This document shows, piece after piece, positions 6,053-12,933 of a stretch of 12,933 bases of DNA (position 1 is the first letter of the stretch; each line of letters opens with the position of its first letter). The stretch spans positions 1 to 12,933 of the forward strand of contig JAHRVJ010000307.1 of NCBI GenBank assembly GCA_019090765.1. The letters are read 5' to 3'. The notes beneath the pieces are model-generated. The model was given only the letters and a program-made list of their open reading frames with translations. It was not told the origin of the DNA and searched no databases. This DNA comes from Ilumatobacteraceae bacterium (GTDB lineage Bacteria > Actinomycetota > Acidimicrobiia > Acidimicrobiales > Ilumatobacteraceae). The position numbers were made by a program, and so were the translations under genes.

Positions 6053-6721
6053 CTAGTCGCGGTCGTTGAGGTACGTGAGCACGGCCAGCACCCGGCGGTG
6101 CGAGAACTGCTCCTGTTCCAGATCAAGTTTTGTGAAGACATTCGAGATGTGCTTTTCAACAGCACCAACTGACACGATCAGTTGCTCAGCAATTCCGGAG
6201 TTCGACAAACCTTCAGCCATCAGTTCGAGCACCTCTCGTTCGCGCGGTGTGAGACGGTCAATCTCCGAGATACGGCTGGTACGACCGAGCAACTGCCGGA
6301 CGACCTCGGCGTCTACGGCGCTGCCGCCCTCGGCAACGCGCCTCACCGCGTCGACGAAGTCTTCGACATCGACTACTCGATCCTTGAGCAGGTAGCCAAC
6401 ACCAGCGGTGTCTCGGCTCAACAGGTCGGCGGCGTAACGCTCCTCGACGTACTGCGATAGCACCAGGACGGCCACCTCTGGATAGTCGCGCCGAATCTCG
6501 AGGGCAGAGCGAATGCCTTCATCAGTGTGGGTCGGGGGCATGCGCACGTCAACAAGCGCAATCTTTGGACGGTGATTGTGTACCGCAGCAAGCAGTTCGT
6601 CTCCGTCTCCCACCGCGGCTACAACATCGATGCCCGCATCCTCCAGCAGCCGCACGACTCCATCGCGCAGGAGAACCGAGTCGTCGGCAACAACAGCAGT
6701 GAGATGTACTTGCTCACTCAT
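6053..6721 (-). CDS. NarL/LuxR-family response regulator
   Basis: 222 residues. The receiver domain (about 6-125) has acidic residues D13-D14, the phosphoacceptor D58 in ALVDVRMPP and the conserved lysine K113 in YLLKD. A LuxR-type helix-turn-helix covers about 156-202 (LTPREREVLELMAEGLSNSGIA, then VGAVEKHISNVFTKLDL). It is a DNA-binding transcription factor, phosphorylated by the kinase encoded just upstream. Its ATG overlaps the kinase stop by 4 nt (ATGA). Likely targets are its own operon, which includes the ABC transporter, and possibly the copper gene 47 bp downstream; both are inference. Stop is TAG. Confidence 0.94.
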   Translation of the reverse strand: MSEQVHLTAVVADDSVLLRDGVVRLLEDAGIDVVAAVGDGDELLAAVHNHRPKIALVDVRMPPTHTDEGIRSALEIRRDYPEVAVLVLSQYVEERYAADLLSRDTAGVGYLLKDRVVDVEDFVDAVRRVAEGGSAVDAEVVRQLLGRTSRISEIDRLTPREREVLELMAEGLSNSGIAEQLIVSVGAVEKHISNVFTKLDLEQEQFSHRRVLAVLTYLNDRD

Positions 6722-8145
6722 GGTGAAGCTACTGACGAGTCACCGATCGGGATCACAGCCACCAGTGATGTCGGCCCGCCAATCGGGGAATCGATCGTGA
6801 ATCGTCCATCAACAGCTTCAATCCGTGCACGAGTGCCAGAGAGACCGCTTCCACCCCTTAGCTCGGCCCCGCCGCGACCATCATCGTGGACGGTGATACG
6901 GATCGCGTCAGCAACGACTGGATCATCGTCAACGCGGACTGATCCGACCCTCGCCTTGGCGTGCTTGAGAATGTTGGCCACCGCCTCGTTGACGACGTAG
7001 TAAGCCGTGGCGGCAGCATCATCGGGAAGAGGGCGGTCCACTGTGACCTCAACCGAGATCGGGATCGACGAATTGGCGACGACAGAGGAGAGTGCCGCGT
7101 CGAGCCCGCGGTCCTCTAACACTGCAGGGTGCAACCCGCGCCCGATAACCCGTAGCTCACCGATTGATCCGCGGACCTTTTCGCGAGCGTCGTCGAGCAG
7201 CACCCTCGCTCCGTCCGGATCGGATTCGATCCGCGCAGCCGCTCGTCCGATGTCGATACCGAGCGCGACCAGTTGCTGCTGTACGCCATCGTGAAGATTT
7301 CGTTCGATGCGCCGGCGTTCGCTGGCAACAGCTTCAAGAATCTGCTCGCGCTGCGCTGAAAGCTGATCGACCCGCTCTTGCAACTCAGCACTTTCCGCTG
7401 GGCCAAGGAACCACGCGACGAAGGACCGCTCCACGTCCGCGACGAGAATCATGATGCGCGGCGCGGCGCCAGCGAGAGCTACCGCAACAAGGAGGCCAAT
7501 GAACTCAAGCGAACCTGGGTCGAGGCTGTACCCGAGAATGACCCGGGCGACGACGACCCATGGAATTATCCCGATAGCCAGCAACACCGGAGCGGCAACC
7601 AGAAAGGCTGCACAGAACGCCACCTCGCGCCAGAGTTGCGAGTCGCCAAGCCGGGAGGTCACCCCGCGCAGCCAGGAGCGGTTCGATCCCGCGGCGCGAG
7701 CGGAACTCGAGAAAGGAATACCGGGATCGCCAACAGCACCGTCGCTCATTGCCACACCGCCCCGTCGAGGAGGGATCGACGAACCGACCCATGAGGCTCG
7801 CTGACGTTCAACCCCGACAACCGCAGCGATCAGGGCGAGAGCAGGCCCGACCAACACCAGACCCACAACAATCAAGATCAGCGGCAGCATGATCACTAGC
7901 ACCGTGATCACCACCACGAACATCAGTGGTCCCCAGACCGCTCCCACGGTCAGGTAGCCAAACGCCACCCAAGTCCTGGCTTCAACAACTGGCCGATACC
8001 ACCAGTCGATAGCACCGCGCGCGGAACTGAACGGCCAGCGAGCCTCCTCAAGTTCCACTGTCACAGCTCCATTGTGACACTGCTCCGGAGGCTGCCAAGC
8101 CAGCGAAGTCAAATCACCGTCCTCCGTGACCTGCTGTCCACTCAT
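6718..8145 (-). CDS. Two-component histidine kinase (HisKA_3 type, membrane)
   Basis: 475 residues from the ATG at 8145, which overlaps the permease stop as ATGA. The open frame reaches 8322, but that part is antiparallel-frame sequence inside the permease gene and is rejected. An N-terminal putative sensor-type region has two membrane segments at about 60-112 (WYRPVVEARTWVAFGYLTVG, as in the actinobacterial Sensor domain), and a second pair lies at about 174-236. The HisKA_3 dimerisation domain has phospho-acceptor H285 in ERRRIERNLHDGVQQQ. The HATPase_c domain shows YYVVNEAVANILKHAKA (N386/N391) and DDGRGG (421-426). With most of it buried and no large external domain, it may sense the state of the membrane or of the co-encoded transporter, as in BceS-like systems; that is inference. 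Stop is TGA. Confidence 0.92.
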   Translation of the reverse strand: MSGQQVTEDGDLTSLAWQPPEQCHNGAVTVELEEARWPFSSARGAIDWWYRPVVEARTWVAFGYLTVGAVWGPLMFVVVITVLVIMLPLILIVVGLVLVGPALALIAAVVGVERQRASWVGSSIPPRRGGVAMSDGAVGDPGIPFSSSARAAGSNRSWLRGVTSRLGDSQLWREVAFCAAFLVAAPVLLAIGIIPWVVVARVILGYSLDPGSLEFIGLLVAVALAGAAPRIMILVADVERSFVAWFLGPAESAELQERVDQLSAQREQILEAVASERRRIERNLHDGVQQQLVALGIDIGRAAARIESDPDGARVLLDDAREKVRGSIGELRVIGRGLHPAVLEDRGLDAALSSVVANSSIPISVEVTVDRPLPDDAAATAYYVVNEAVANILKHAKARVGSVRVDDDPVVADAIRITVHDDGRGGAELRGGSGLSGTRARIEAVDGRFTIDSPIGGPTSLVAVIPIGDSSVASP

Positions 8146-10382
8146 GCCGCGGTCCGCAGCATTTCCGCTACCGGCTGGCTGGTCACTCGACGAACCATTA
8201 GTCCAGCTATCGCGAGTGAGCCAAGCACCACCACAGCCACTACCGCAGGAATCGCCCCCGTCGCGAAGGCCAGGTTGATCTCGACGGCATCGCCGGCTTC
8301 GAAGGAATCGACGATCGCCCATGACCCAATGTATCCGAACGCCAGGCCTAGACCGATTCCGAGCATGGCGAGGGGAGCAAGCTCAGCGCTGACCACGCGG
8401 TAGATATCACGCCGCCGACCGCCGATGGCTTCGAGCGCAGCGAACTCGTGGCGTCGCTCGTAGACATTCACAGCGAGACCAGAAGCAATCGCAAGCCCCG
8501 TCACCGCGACGACAACAAAACCAATCGCTCCAAAGATCAGCATGATCGCTCGTCGAGCGGTCTCATCCTCGGAAACTGCGTCGTAGTGGACGACTGCGGT
8601 CAGACCTGCCAGTTCGACACTGGTCTCGTTGTCTAGTGAGTAGATGACATTCCTACGTCCTGATGCCCCAAGCTCGGTGGAGAGTGTTTCTACGCCAACG
8701 AATACGGACCGAAGTGGATCCGGATGAAGACCGGTCACCTGGTAGATCGCGGGGCCCGAAGCGAGTAGAACCTCGATGTCATCCCCGACAGAAATGTCGA
8801 GTCGCTCAGCAAAGCCTCTCGATACGACCGCATCATTGGGCTGCTCAATCCACACCCCCTGGTCGAGGGTCCGATTGATCATCAGGGTGTCTGCCGGCAG
8901 GCCATAAACTTCGATTTCCCATTCACCGAGCTCACCGATCACATCGATTCCTGCTTCGGACCGGGGGTCGGTATCAGCCAACTCCGCATCGATATCAAGC
9001 CCCTCGCCCGCAACTGTCGTCTTCGACTGCCAGTTCCATGCCTCAAGCTCAGAAACGTTGAAGTCGTTGATCGTGGTGGCAAACGAAGTAACGATCATCA
9101 ACGATGCCACTGCAATTGTGACTTGGCCAACGATCGCCAACGAACGGGAGCGCCGGTGAACTACGTTCCTGATGGAAGTGCGATTGAGCAGGCTTCCTAT
9201 CGGAATACCGGCCGCCAACCGCTCTCCGAATCGACGGCCGAAAGGGCTACCGTCACGGTCGCGAAGCGCGGACGCAAGCGGAACATTGGTGACCCTGCGC
9301 GCTGCTCGGGAGGCAACCAACCGGGCGCCGACAACTGCAAATGCGACACTGCCAACAACGACCGGCAGCGAAACCGCGAGACCCGGGGTAATACCGACGA
9401 ATTCCTGAAGCACCATCCGGGCAATGACATTTGAGATCAGGATTCCAAGCGGGACACCGATGACGGCAGCCGCAACCGCGATCCCCACGGCCAAGCGTCG
9501 CAGACGCCGCCGCAACTTCCTCCGACGAGCCCCAAGCATGCGCATCACCGCGGCCTCCCGCGTGCGTTCGGTAATGAGCGTGTTGGTGGTCGAGCCGAGG
9601 AGGACGATCGCCACGATGCCCGCGACTATCCCGAGCAAGCCAATGAGGGTGCTCACTTCCTCGATATCTGTTTCGATCGGATGTTCACCGTTGGGGACTA
9701 TCTCCGGTAGCAAGGTCAACGCGATGCCCTCATCAGAGAACAGATCAGCTGTTGCTTCCGCGGTTGCGCTGAGGTCAGCCTGATTTGTCTCATGGGTCAC
9801 AACAACAACGACGCGGTTTGCTCCCTCTAGGCCAGCCATGCCGGCGGCGGTATCGAGAGTCGTGAACAGCACATCTTCGCCCGACCAGGCACTGGTACCA
9901 CCGACACCGACAACAGTTAGTTCGGTCGTGGTATCACCGTGGCCCACTGCGGCAATCGTGGCGCCGATGTCAGCGACACCGTCGGAAACCAGCACTTCAT
10001 CTGCTCGTTCGGGAAGCCGGCCCTTGTCAGCATGAACGATATCGATCTGCTGCTGCCCAATCTCGACGCCAACAACTTGGATCGGCGGGCTCAGCTCGGG
10101 AGTGTCACCATTGCCGACCGCGACATGGGTTAGCACTTGGATCTCGGCTAGTTCGACGTTCTCGATCGGTGTGAGCAGCGCCGGGATGTCGACATCCCCA
10201 GTATCGGTGGTGCTCATCACCACTTGGGCAAGCTGGTCGCGATGTGCTGCATCGCGTAACGAACTGGCCGCCACGGTTGGGATTGCGAACACCCCAATTG
10301 CTCCGATCGCGAGCGCAAGGGCGAACACGCTGACGATAATCCTGGCCGGAGCACGCCGAATCTCGCCGAATACCTGGCTCAT
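8142..10382 (-). CDS. FtsX-like ABC transporter permease
   Basis: 746 residues. The N-terminal helix is at about 14-38, followed by a large extracytoplasmic domain (about 40-240). The first FtsX domain is at about 245-370, with helices GLLGIVAGIVAIVLLGSTTN and the cytoplasmic coupling turn AAVMRMLGARRRKLRR. A helix at about 412-436 and a second extracytoplasmic domain (about 440-610) follow. The second FtsX domain is at about 613-740 (YERRHEFAALEAIGGRRRDIYR coupling turn). This is the two-FtsX-domain layout of LolC/MacB-like and antimicrobial-peptide exporters, which work by transmembrane mechanical force rather than classical transport. The ATG at 10382 overlaps the ATPase stop by 4 nt, and its own TGA overlaps the kinase ATG. 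The substrate cannot be read from sequence. Confidence 0.92.
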   Translation of the reverse strand: MSQVFGEIRRAPARIIVSVFALALAIGAIGVFAIPTVAASSLRDAAHRDQLAQVVMSTTDTGDVDIPALLTPIENVELAEIQVLTHVAVGNGDTPELSPPIQVVGVEIGQQQIDIVHADKGRLPERADEVLVSDGVADIGATIAAVGHGDTTTELTVVGVGGTSAWSGEDVLFTTLDTAAGMAGLEGANRVVVVVTHETNQADLSATAEATADLFSDEGIALTLLPEIVPNGEHPIETDIEEVSTLIGLLGIVAGIVAIVLLGSTTNTLITERTREAAVMRMLGARRRKLRRRLRRLAVGIAVAAAVIGVPLGILISNVIARMVLQEFVGITPGLAVSLPVVVGSVAFAVVGARLVASRAARRVTNVPLASALRDRDGSPFGRRFGERLAAGIPIGSLLNRTSIRNVVHRRSRSLAIVGQVTIAVASLMIVTSFATTINDFNVSELEAWNWQSKTTVAGEGLDIDAELADTDPRSEAGIDVIGELGEWEIEVYGLPADTLMINRTLDQGVWIEQPNDAVVSRGFAERLDISVGDDIEVLLASGPAIYQVTGLHPDPLRSVFVGVETLSTELGASGRRNVIYSLDNETSVELAGLTAVVHYDAVSEDETARRAIMLIFGAIGFVVVAVTGLAIASGLAVNVYERRHEFAALEAIGGRRRDIYRVVSAELAPLAMLGIGLGLAFGYIGSWAIVDSFEAGDAVEINLAFATGAIPAVVAVVVLGSLAIAGLMVRRVTSQPVAEMLRTAA

Positions 10383-11200
10383 CGGTGACGCCCCGGTGAA
10401 ACAAGTTCGTCTGCACTCTGGTTCGGTTCGTCTCGGTGGCCGAGCACGTCGCTCGATTGCTGACCGGGTATATCACCGGCGCTTGGATCGCCGATTCGGC
10501 CATCAAGCATCCTGATGACACGATCGGCTTGTCCGGCTAGTTCGTGGTCGTGGGTAATCAGCAACACGGTCGTTCCGTTGGCGACCGCCCCCGCCAGAAG
10601 ATCGAACACGATGTGTCCAGATTCCTGATCGAGACTGCCTGTCGGTTCGTCGGCGACAATCAAGCGTGGCATCGTGACCATCGCCCGCGCAACCGCCACG
10701 CGCTGCTGCTCACCCCCGCTCAGTTGCGTGGGGAGTCGCTTCGCCTTGTCGGAAAGGCCAACCGACGCGAGGGCTTCTCCACTGCGGTTTCGCCGCTCGC
10801 GACGGCTGACGCGAGATTCCGACAGCTTGAGCGCGAGTTCGATGTTCTCTGCCGCTGTAAGGGTTGGCAGCAGGTGGAAGTTCTGCAAGACAATGCCGAC
10901 ATTGCTGCCGCGCCAACGGGCCAAACGGTCGTTGGATAACTGATCGATTCTGGTTCCTGCGACAACGAGCGATCCCGCAGTCGGCTGGTCGAGGCCAGCA
11001 ATGAGGGATCCGAGCGTGGATTTGCCGGACCCCGACGGGCCAACGATCGCCGCTAGTTCCCCTTGCCCGATACTGAGCTCAACGTTGTCGACGCCCAAGT
11101 GCGAGGCCGTCCCCTTGCCCCAGCGACGAGTGAGGTCCGTCGCTTGAACCAAAGGGCGGTAAGCCGAGCCAGAGGGGGAGATGGGCCAAGTGAATTCCAT
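10379..11200 (-). CDS. ABC transporter ATP-binding protein (LolD/MacB type)
   Basis: 273 residues with every ATPase motif: Walker A GPSGSGKST (54-62), Q-loop Q106 in VLQNFHLLP, signature LSGGEQQRVAVARA (160-173), Walker B LIVADEPTG (180-188), D-loop SLD (189-191) and H-loop H217 in LLITHDHE. The LPTLTAAENIEL pattern is typical of ATPases partnering FtsX-like permeases. A C-terminal tail of about 40 residues (GDPSAGDIPGQQSS...) exceeds the usual core and is polar. The first gene of a four-gene operon. The start at 11200 is taken because a weak CATGAT -10 lies 6 nt upstream; no ribosome binding site is seen, and a TTG at residue 17 is an alternative. Stop is TGA. Confidence 0.92.
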   Translation of the reverse strand: MEFTWPISPSGSAYRPLVQATDLTRRWGKGTASHLGVDNVELSIGQGELAAIVGPSGSGKSTLGSLIAGLDQPTAGSLVVAGTRIDQLSNDRLARWRGSNVGIVLQNFHLLPTLTAAENIELALKLSESRVSRRERRNRSGEALASVGLSDKAKRLPTQLSGGEQQRVAVARAMVTMPRLIVADEPTGSLDQESGHIVFDLLAGAVANGTTVLLITHDHELAGQADRVIRMLDGRIGDPSAGDIPGQQSSDVLGHRDEPNQSADELVSPGRHR

Positions 11201-11206
11201 TCATCG

Positions 11207-11212
11207 ATCATG
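11207..11212 (-). promoter_or_regulatory. Weak candidate -10 for the ABC/two-component operon
   Basis: CATGAT on the minus strand, 6 nt upstream of the ATG at 11200, keeps the key A2 and T6 of TANNNT. Support comes mainly from the same spacing seen at three other genes in the window. Confidence 0.25.
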
Positions 11213-11279
11213 ACCAAGCCGAACCTGGTTGGCGATGGAGCAGCCCGGCGGATCCAAGGTAGGGCTATCCCCAACCCCA

Positions 11280-11322
11280 CCGATGAGTTTCCGCGCGACC
11301 CCCTCGCGCGAACTCTCATCGG
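11280..11322. repeat. 43-nt palindrome, family B copy 2
   Basis: CCGATGAG outer stem pairing with CTCATCGG, a 4x4 internal loop, then CGCGCGA-CCCCC-TCGCGCG. It lies in the 186-bp gap between the esterase stop and the ATPase start, 19 bp from copy 3. It is followed on the plus strand by GAGAGGGTTGA, resembling the outer flank of the copy at 4433-4490, so the repeated unit may be a little longer than 43 nt. Confidence 0.85.
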
Positions 11323-11341
11323 AGAGGGTTGACCCGGATCT

Positions 11342-11384
11342 TCGATGAGTTTCCGCGCGACCCCCTCGCGCTAACTCTCATCGG
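11342..11384. repeat. 43-nt palindrome, family B copy 3 (terminator candidate for esterase operon)
   Basis: Same element as at 11280-11322 with two changes: the first base is T, and the right inner arm reads TCGCGCT instead of TCGCGCG. It begins 2 bp after the esterase stop codon on the minus strand, a position expected for a terminator or 3'-end protector. No T-run follows. Confidence 0.82.
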
Positions 11385-11386
11385 TG

Positions 11387-12019
11387 CTACGGGATGGTGG
11401 TTAGCCAGTTGGTCATGTCGGCGAGCATCGGGGCACTCAAGCCGTGACCACCGTCGTGTTCGCTCATCGTTACGTCAACGCTGGCTTCTTCGAGTCGACT
11501 CGCTTGGGCCCGGCTGCGCTCCAACGGAACATTGGGGTCGCTGCGACCGGCGAGGATCAACGCGCGCGAACCCTGGGCGGCGGTGAGGTCGAGCGCCTGA
11601 TTGTCGACATCGATGATCGTGCCACAACACCACAAGCCGGCTGGCCGAGACTCTTGCGGTGTGTCGTATGCCAGCCACGCGGCCAGTCCGGCACCCTGCG
11701 AAAAGCCACCAACGACCACGTTCTTGCGTTCGATCGACAGCCTTGATGCGACCGAACCAACGAAGGCGTCGAGCGCTTCGAGTACGGCTGCGAATGAGGC
11801 CGGGTCGGCAGTCCAGGAGGCATCGAAGTCATACCAGCTGGCACCCCCACCGGCCACCTCGATTGGTCCACGCGGGCTGAGCGCACTGAACCGTCCAATC
11901 GGATCTACATGCTGAGCAACAGGGGCGATGTCGTGCTGAGTGGCGCCATATCCGTGCAGTAGCACCAGCAAATGGTCGGCTCGCCGGTTTACATCGAGGC
12001 GGTAGTCGAACTCTGTCAT
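11387..12019 (-). CDS. Phospholipase/carboxylesterase-family alpha/beta hydrolase (MhqD-like)
   Basis: 210 residues, full length for the family. Oxyanion-hole loop LLHGYGA (20-26), nucleophile elbow GGFSQGAG with S107, acid D161 in LAGRSDPNVPLER, and base H192 in EHDGGHGL complete the catalytic triad. No signal peptide, so a cytosolic carboxylesterase or thioesterase-like enzyme. It is the last gene of an operon with a ring-cleaving dioxygenase and a redoxin; its ATG overlaps the redoxin TGA by 4 nt. B. subtilis mhqNOD similarly joins an MhqD hydrolase with a ring-cleavage dioxygenase in quinone/electrophile defence, so a role in handling aromatic or quinone stress is plausible but inferred. 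Stop is TAG. Confidence 0.9.
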   Translation of the reverse strand: MTEFDYRLDVNRRADHLLVLLHGYGATQHDIAPVAQHVDPIGRFSALSPRGPIEVAGGGASWYDFDASWTADPASFAAVLEALDAFVGSVASRLSIERKNVVVGGFSQGAGLAAWLAYDTPQESRPAGLWCCGTIIDVDNQALDLTAAQGSRALILAGRSDPNVPLERSRAQASRLEEASVDVTMSEHDGGHGLSAPMLADMTNWLTTIP

Positions 12020-12564
12020 GGCTTCACTTCTGCGGTGATCGCAGTTTTGATTTCATCGATTGTCGGGTAGTCGCCAAGTGCAGTTCCTACATGGCTCCAG
12101 ACCATCTTCAGCTGGTCGTCGAGAATGACAACAGCAGGGCGGTCTTCGGCGTGGGTGCGGCTGACCTTGCCCTGGCGCCGGCGACCAATCACCGATACAT
12201 AGTTCTTGGCCGAGGTCCAGCTCATCATCTCGCGCTTGGACAGCTTCGTGTCGACACCAAGCGCATTCCGCAACTCTCCGTTTGGGTCAAGTAGCAAAGG
12301 AAAAGGAACCCCATCGTCTTGCAGGTGTTGGGCCTGATAGTCAGCGGCGCCACCGACGGCTATCACACTTGCACCTAGCGCACCCAAGGATTCGTGATGC
12401 TCACGCAACTGCGCGAGCAGATCAAGGCACGGCATTCAACCGTAGTAACGCAATATCTGAATGATCAGATATTGGTCGACGTCGGCACCGATCGTGGTCA
12501 TCGACCCATCAGGACGCGCTAGTTCCAGATCTGGGACCTGATCACCAACCGAGATGATTCCCAT
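12016..12564 (-). CDS. Redoxin/peroxiredoxin-like selenoprotein with in-frame UGA (Sec43)
   Basis: 182 residues when the TGA at 12436-12438 is read as selenocysteine. Before it: MGIISVGDQVPDLELARPDG and the beta strand YLIIQILRYYG. After it: MPCLDLLAQLREHHESLGAL, SVIAVGGAADYQAQ, FPLLLDPNGELRNALGV and AVVILDDQLKMVWSHVG, a continuous AhpC/TSA thioredoxin fold. The joint is G-U-M-P-C, a U-x-x-C at the fold's active-site position (residues 43-46), where relatives have CxxC. The start at 12564 has AAAGGAG 10 nt upstream. A strong hairpin begins 16 nt after the TGA. The true stop is also TGA (12016-12018), overlapping the esterase ATG, so UGA meaning depends on context. Expected role: thiol/selenol peroxidase or disulfide reductase in the cytosol. 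A broken gene is the alternative, but no other lesion is visible. Confidence 0.86.
12398..12419 (-). promoter_or_regulatory. Putative bacterial SECIS hairpin of redoxin gene
   Basis: On the minus strand, TGCTCGCGC pairs with GCGTGAGCA (9 bp, one G-U) around the loop AGTT at 12407-12410. The stem begins 16 nt and the loop 25 nt after the TGA; G is the second loop base. This satisfies the bacterial SECIS rules as I remember them. A shorter alternative, CTGC-TCGC-GCAG, overlaps it. Confidence 0.68.
12436..12438 (-). other. In-frame UGA read as selenocysteine (residue 43)
   Basis: The codon lies between GGT-encoded G42 and ATG CCG TGC, giving U-M-P-C. The ATG right after it would make an artefactual start for a truncated 139-residue protein lacking the active-site strand. 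Confidence 0.8.
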
Positions 12565-12571
12565 GGCTCTA

Positions 12572-12933
12572 CTACTCCTTTGTCGAATCGGTGGTGTCGC
12601 CGAAGGCGTAGGCCGACACGCGAGCACCCATTACGTCATCAGCGAAGACCCTTGCACCGGACTCTTCGCTCGCCGCACCGGCAATCACCATTAGCGGCAG
12701 CAGGTGCTCTTCCCGAGGATGCGCGGCGCGTGCCGCTGGTGCCTCACTCCAACGAGCCAGTTGCTTGCCGCGTTCCGCGGGAGGAGCAGTACACGCGCGC
12801 GTCAGCCAAGTATCGAAGTCGAGCGAATCTTGCCCGGATCGGCCAGACCCGAATGCCGACATATTGTGATAACTCAATCCGCTGCCAAGGATCAGCACAC
12901 CCTCATCGCGTAGCGACCCGATTGCCTGCCCCA
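12572..12933 (-). CDS. LigB/DODA-type extradiol ring-opening dioxygenase (C-terminal part)
   Basis: 119 C-terminal residues; the gene runs off the right edge. The typical GSLRDEGVLILGSGLSYHNM and FDTWL, then AHPREEHLLPLMVIAGAA, are hallmarks of the class III extradiol dioxygenase family of YgiD/4,5-DOPA dioxygenase. The histidines in SYHN and EEHLLPL belong to the metal/catalytic site region. Such enzymes open catechol-type rings using Fe(II) or Zn(II); the natural substrate is unknown. The stop TAG is 7 bp before the redoxin start, and the redoxin ribosome binding site is formed by its last codons (ACA AAG GAG), so the two are translated from one message. Confidence 0.92.
   Translation of the reverse strand, partial: GQAIGSLRDEGVLILGSGLSYHNMSAFGSGRSGQDSLDFDTWLTRACTAPPAERGKQLARWSEAPAARAAHPREEHLLPLMVIAGAASEESGARVFADDVMGARVSAYAFGDTTDSTKE
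12575..12581 (-). promoter_or_regulatory. Ribosome binding site of redoxin gene
   Basis: AAAGGAG on the minus strand, formed by the last sense codons of the dioxygenase gene and 10 nt from the ATG at 12564. It fixes that start over a longer in-frame extension inside the dioxygenase gene. Confidence 0.8.

Noticed and set aside
8146..8322. N-terminal extension of the histidine kinase
   Set aside because: It lies inside the permease coding region in another frame, is Arg/Gly/Ser-rich without homology-like features, and the ATGA overlap at 8142-8145 gives a natural start.
1..12933. Reassigned genetic code (UGA as Trp or Gly) as an explanation for the two in-frame TGA codons
   Set aside because: TGA is the natural stop of the S4, YjdM, ATPase, permease, kinase and redoxin genes, with proteins ending where the families end, and Trp/Gly are encoded normally throughout.

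Overview
The window is a 12.9-kb piece of a moderately GC-rich, gene-dense bacterial chromosome. The proteins look actinobacterial: an S4 protein of the ESARVDQWLW type, a NarL/LuxR two-component pair of Gram-positive type, a CopC-CopD fusion, and several start codons 6-7 nt after a TANNNT-like -10, as in leaderless transcripts. A marine or freshwater Acidimicrobiia-like lineage is my best guess, but it is an inference; there is no rRNA or marker gene to confirm it. No phage, insertion sequence, CRISPR or tRNA is visible.

Layout. Left end (1-2185): the C-terminal tail of an unrecognised plus-strand protein, then on the minus strand an S4 RNA-binding protein, a small MscS-type channel and a YjdM/PhnA zinc-ribbon protein. 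Two related 53-nt palindromes lie between the MscS and S4 genes. Middle left (2256-4425): a divergent pair separated by 82 bp, a GrdB/PrdB-like protein on the minus strand and a threonine ammonia-lyase on the plus strand. Middle (4497-6005): a secreted/membrane CopC-CopD copper protein. Middle right (6053-11200): a four-gene minus-strand operon (ABC ATPase, FtsX permease, histidine kinase, response regulator) in which every junction is a 4-nt ATGA overlap. Right end (11387-12933): a minus-strand operon of an extradiol (LigB/DODA-type) dioxygenase, cut by the window edge, a redoxin and an MhqD-like esterase.

The most important observation is that two genes which look broken are almost certainly intact selenoprotein genes. 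The GrdB-like gene (2256-3137) has one in-frame TGA at residue 169 in the motif VPV-U-PVCHQ. The redoxin gene (12016-12564) has one in-frame TGA at residue 43 in RYYG-U-MPC. Both give a U-x-x-C redox motif, both resume the same protein family directly after the TGA, and both have a hairpin downstream that fits the bacterial SECIS rules, with the same AGUU start to the apical loop. Six other genes or ends here use TGA as a true stop, so this is not a reassigned genetic code. A conventional gene caller would split both genes.

A second theme is short palindromic repeats: a 43-nt element present three times (after threonine ammonia-lyase/CopCD and twice after the esterase), and a separate 53-nt family present twice, whose two copies differ by compensated base changes.
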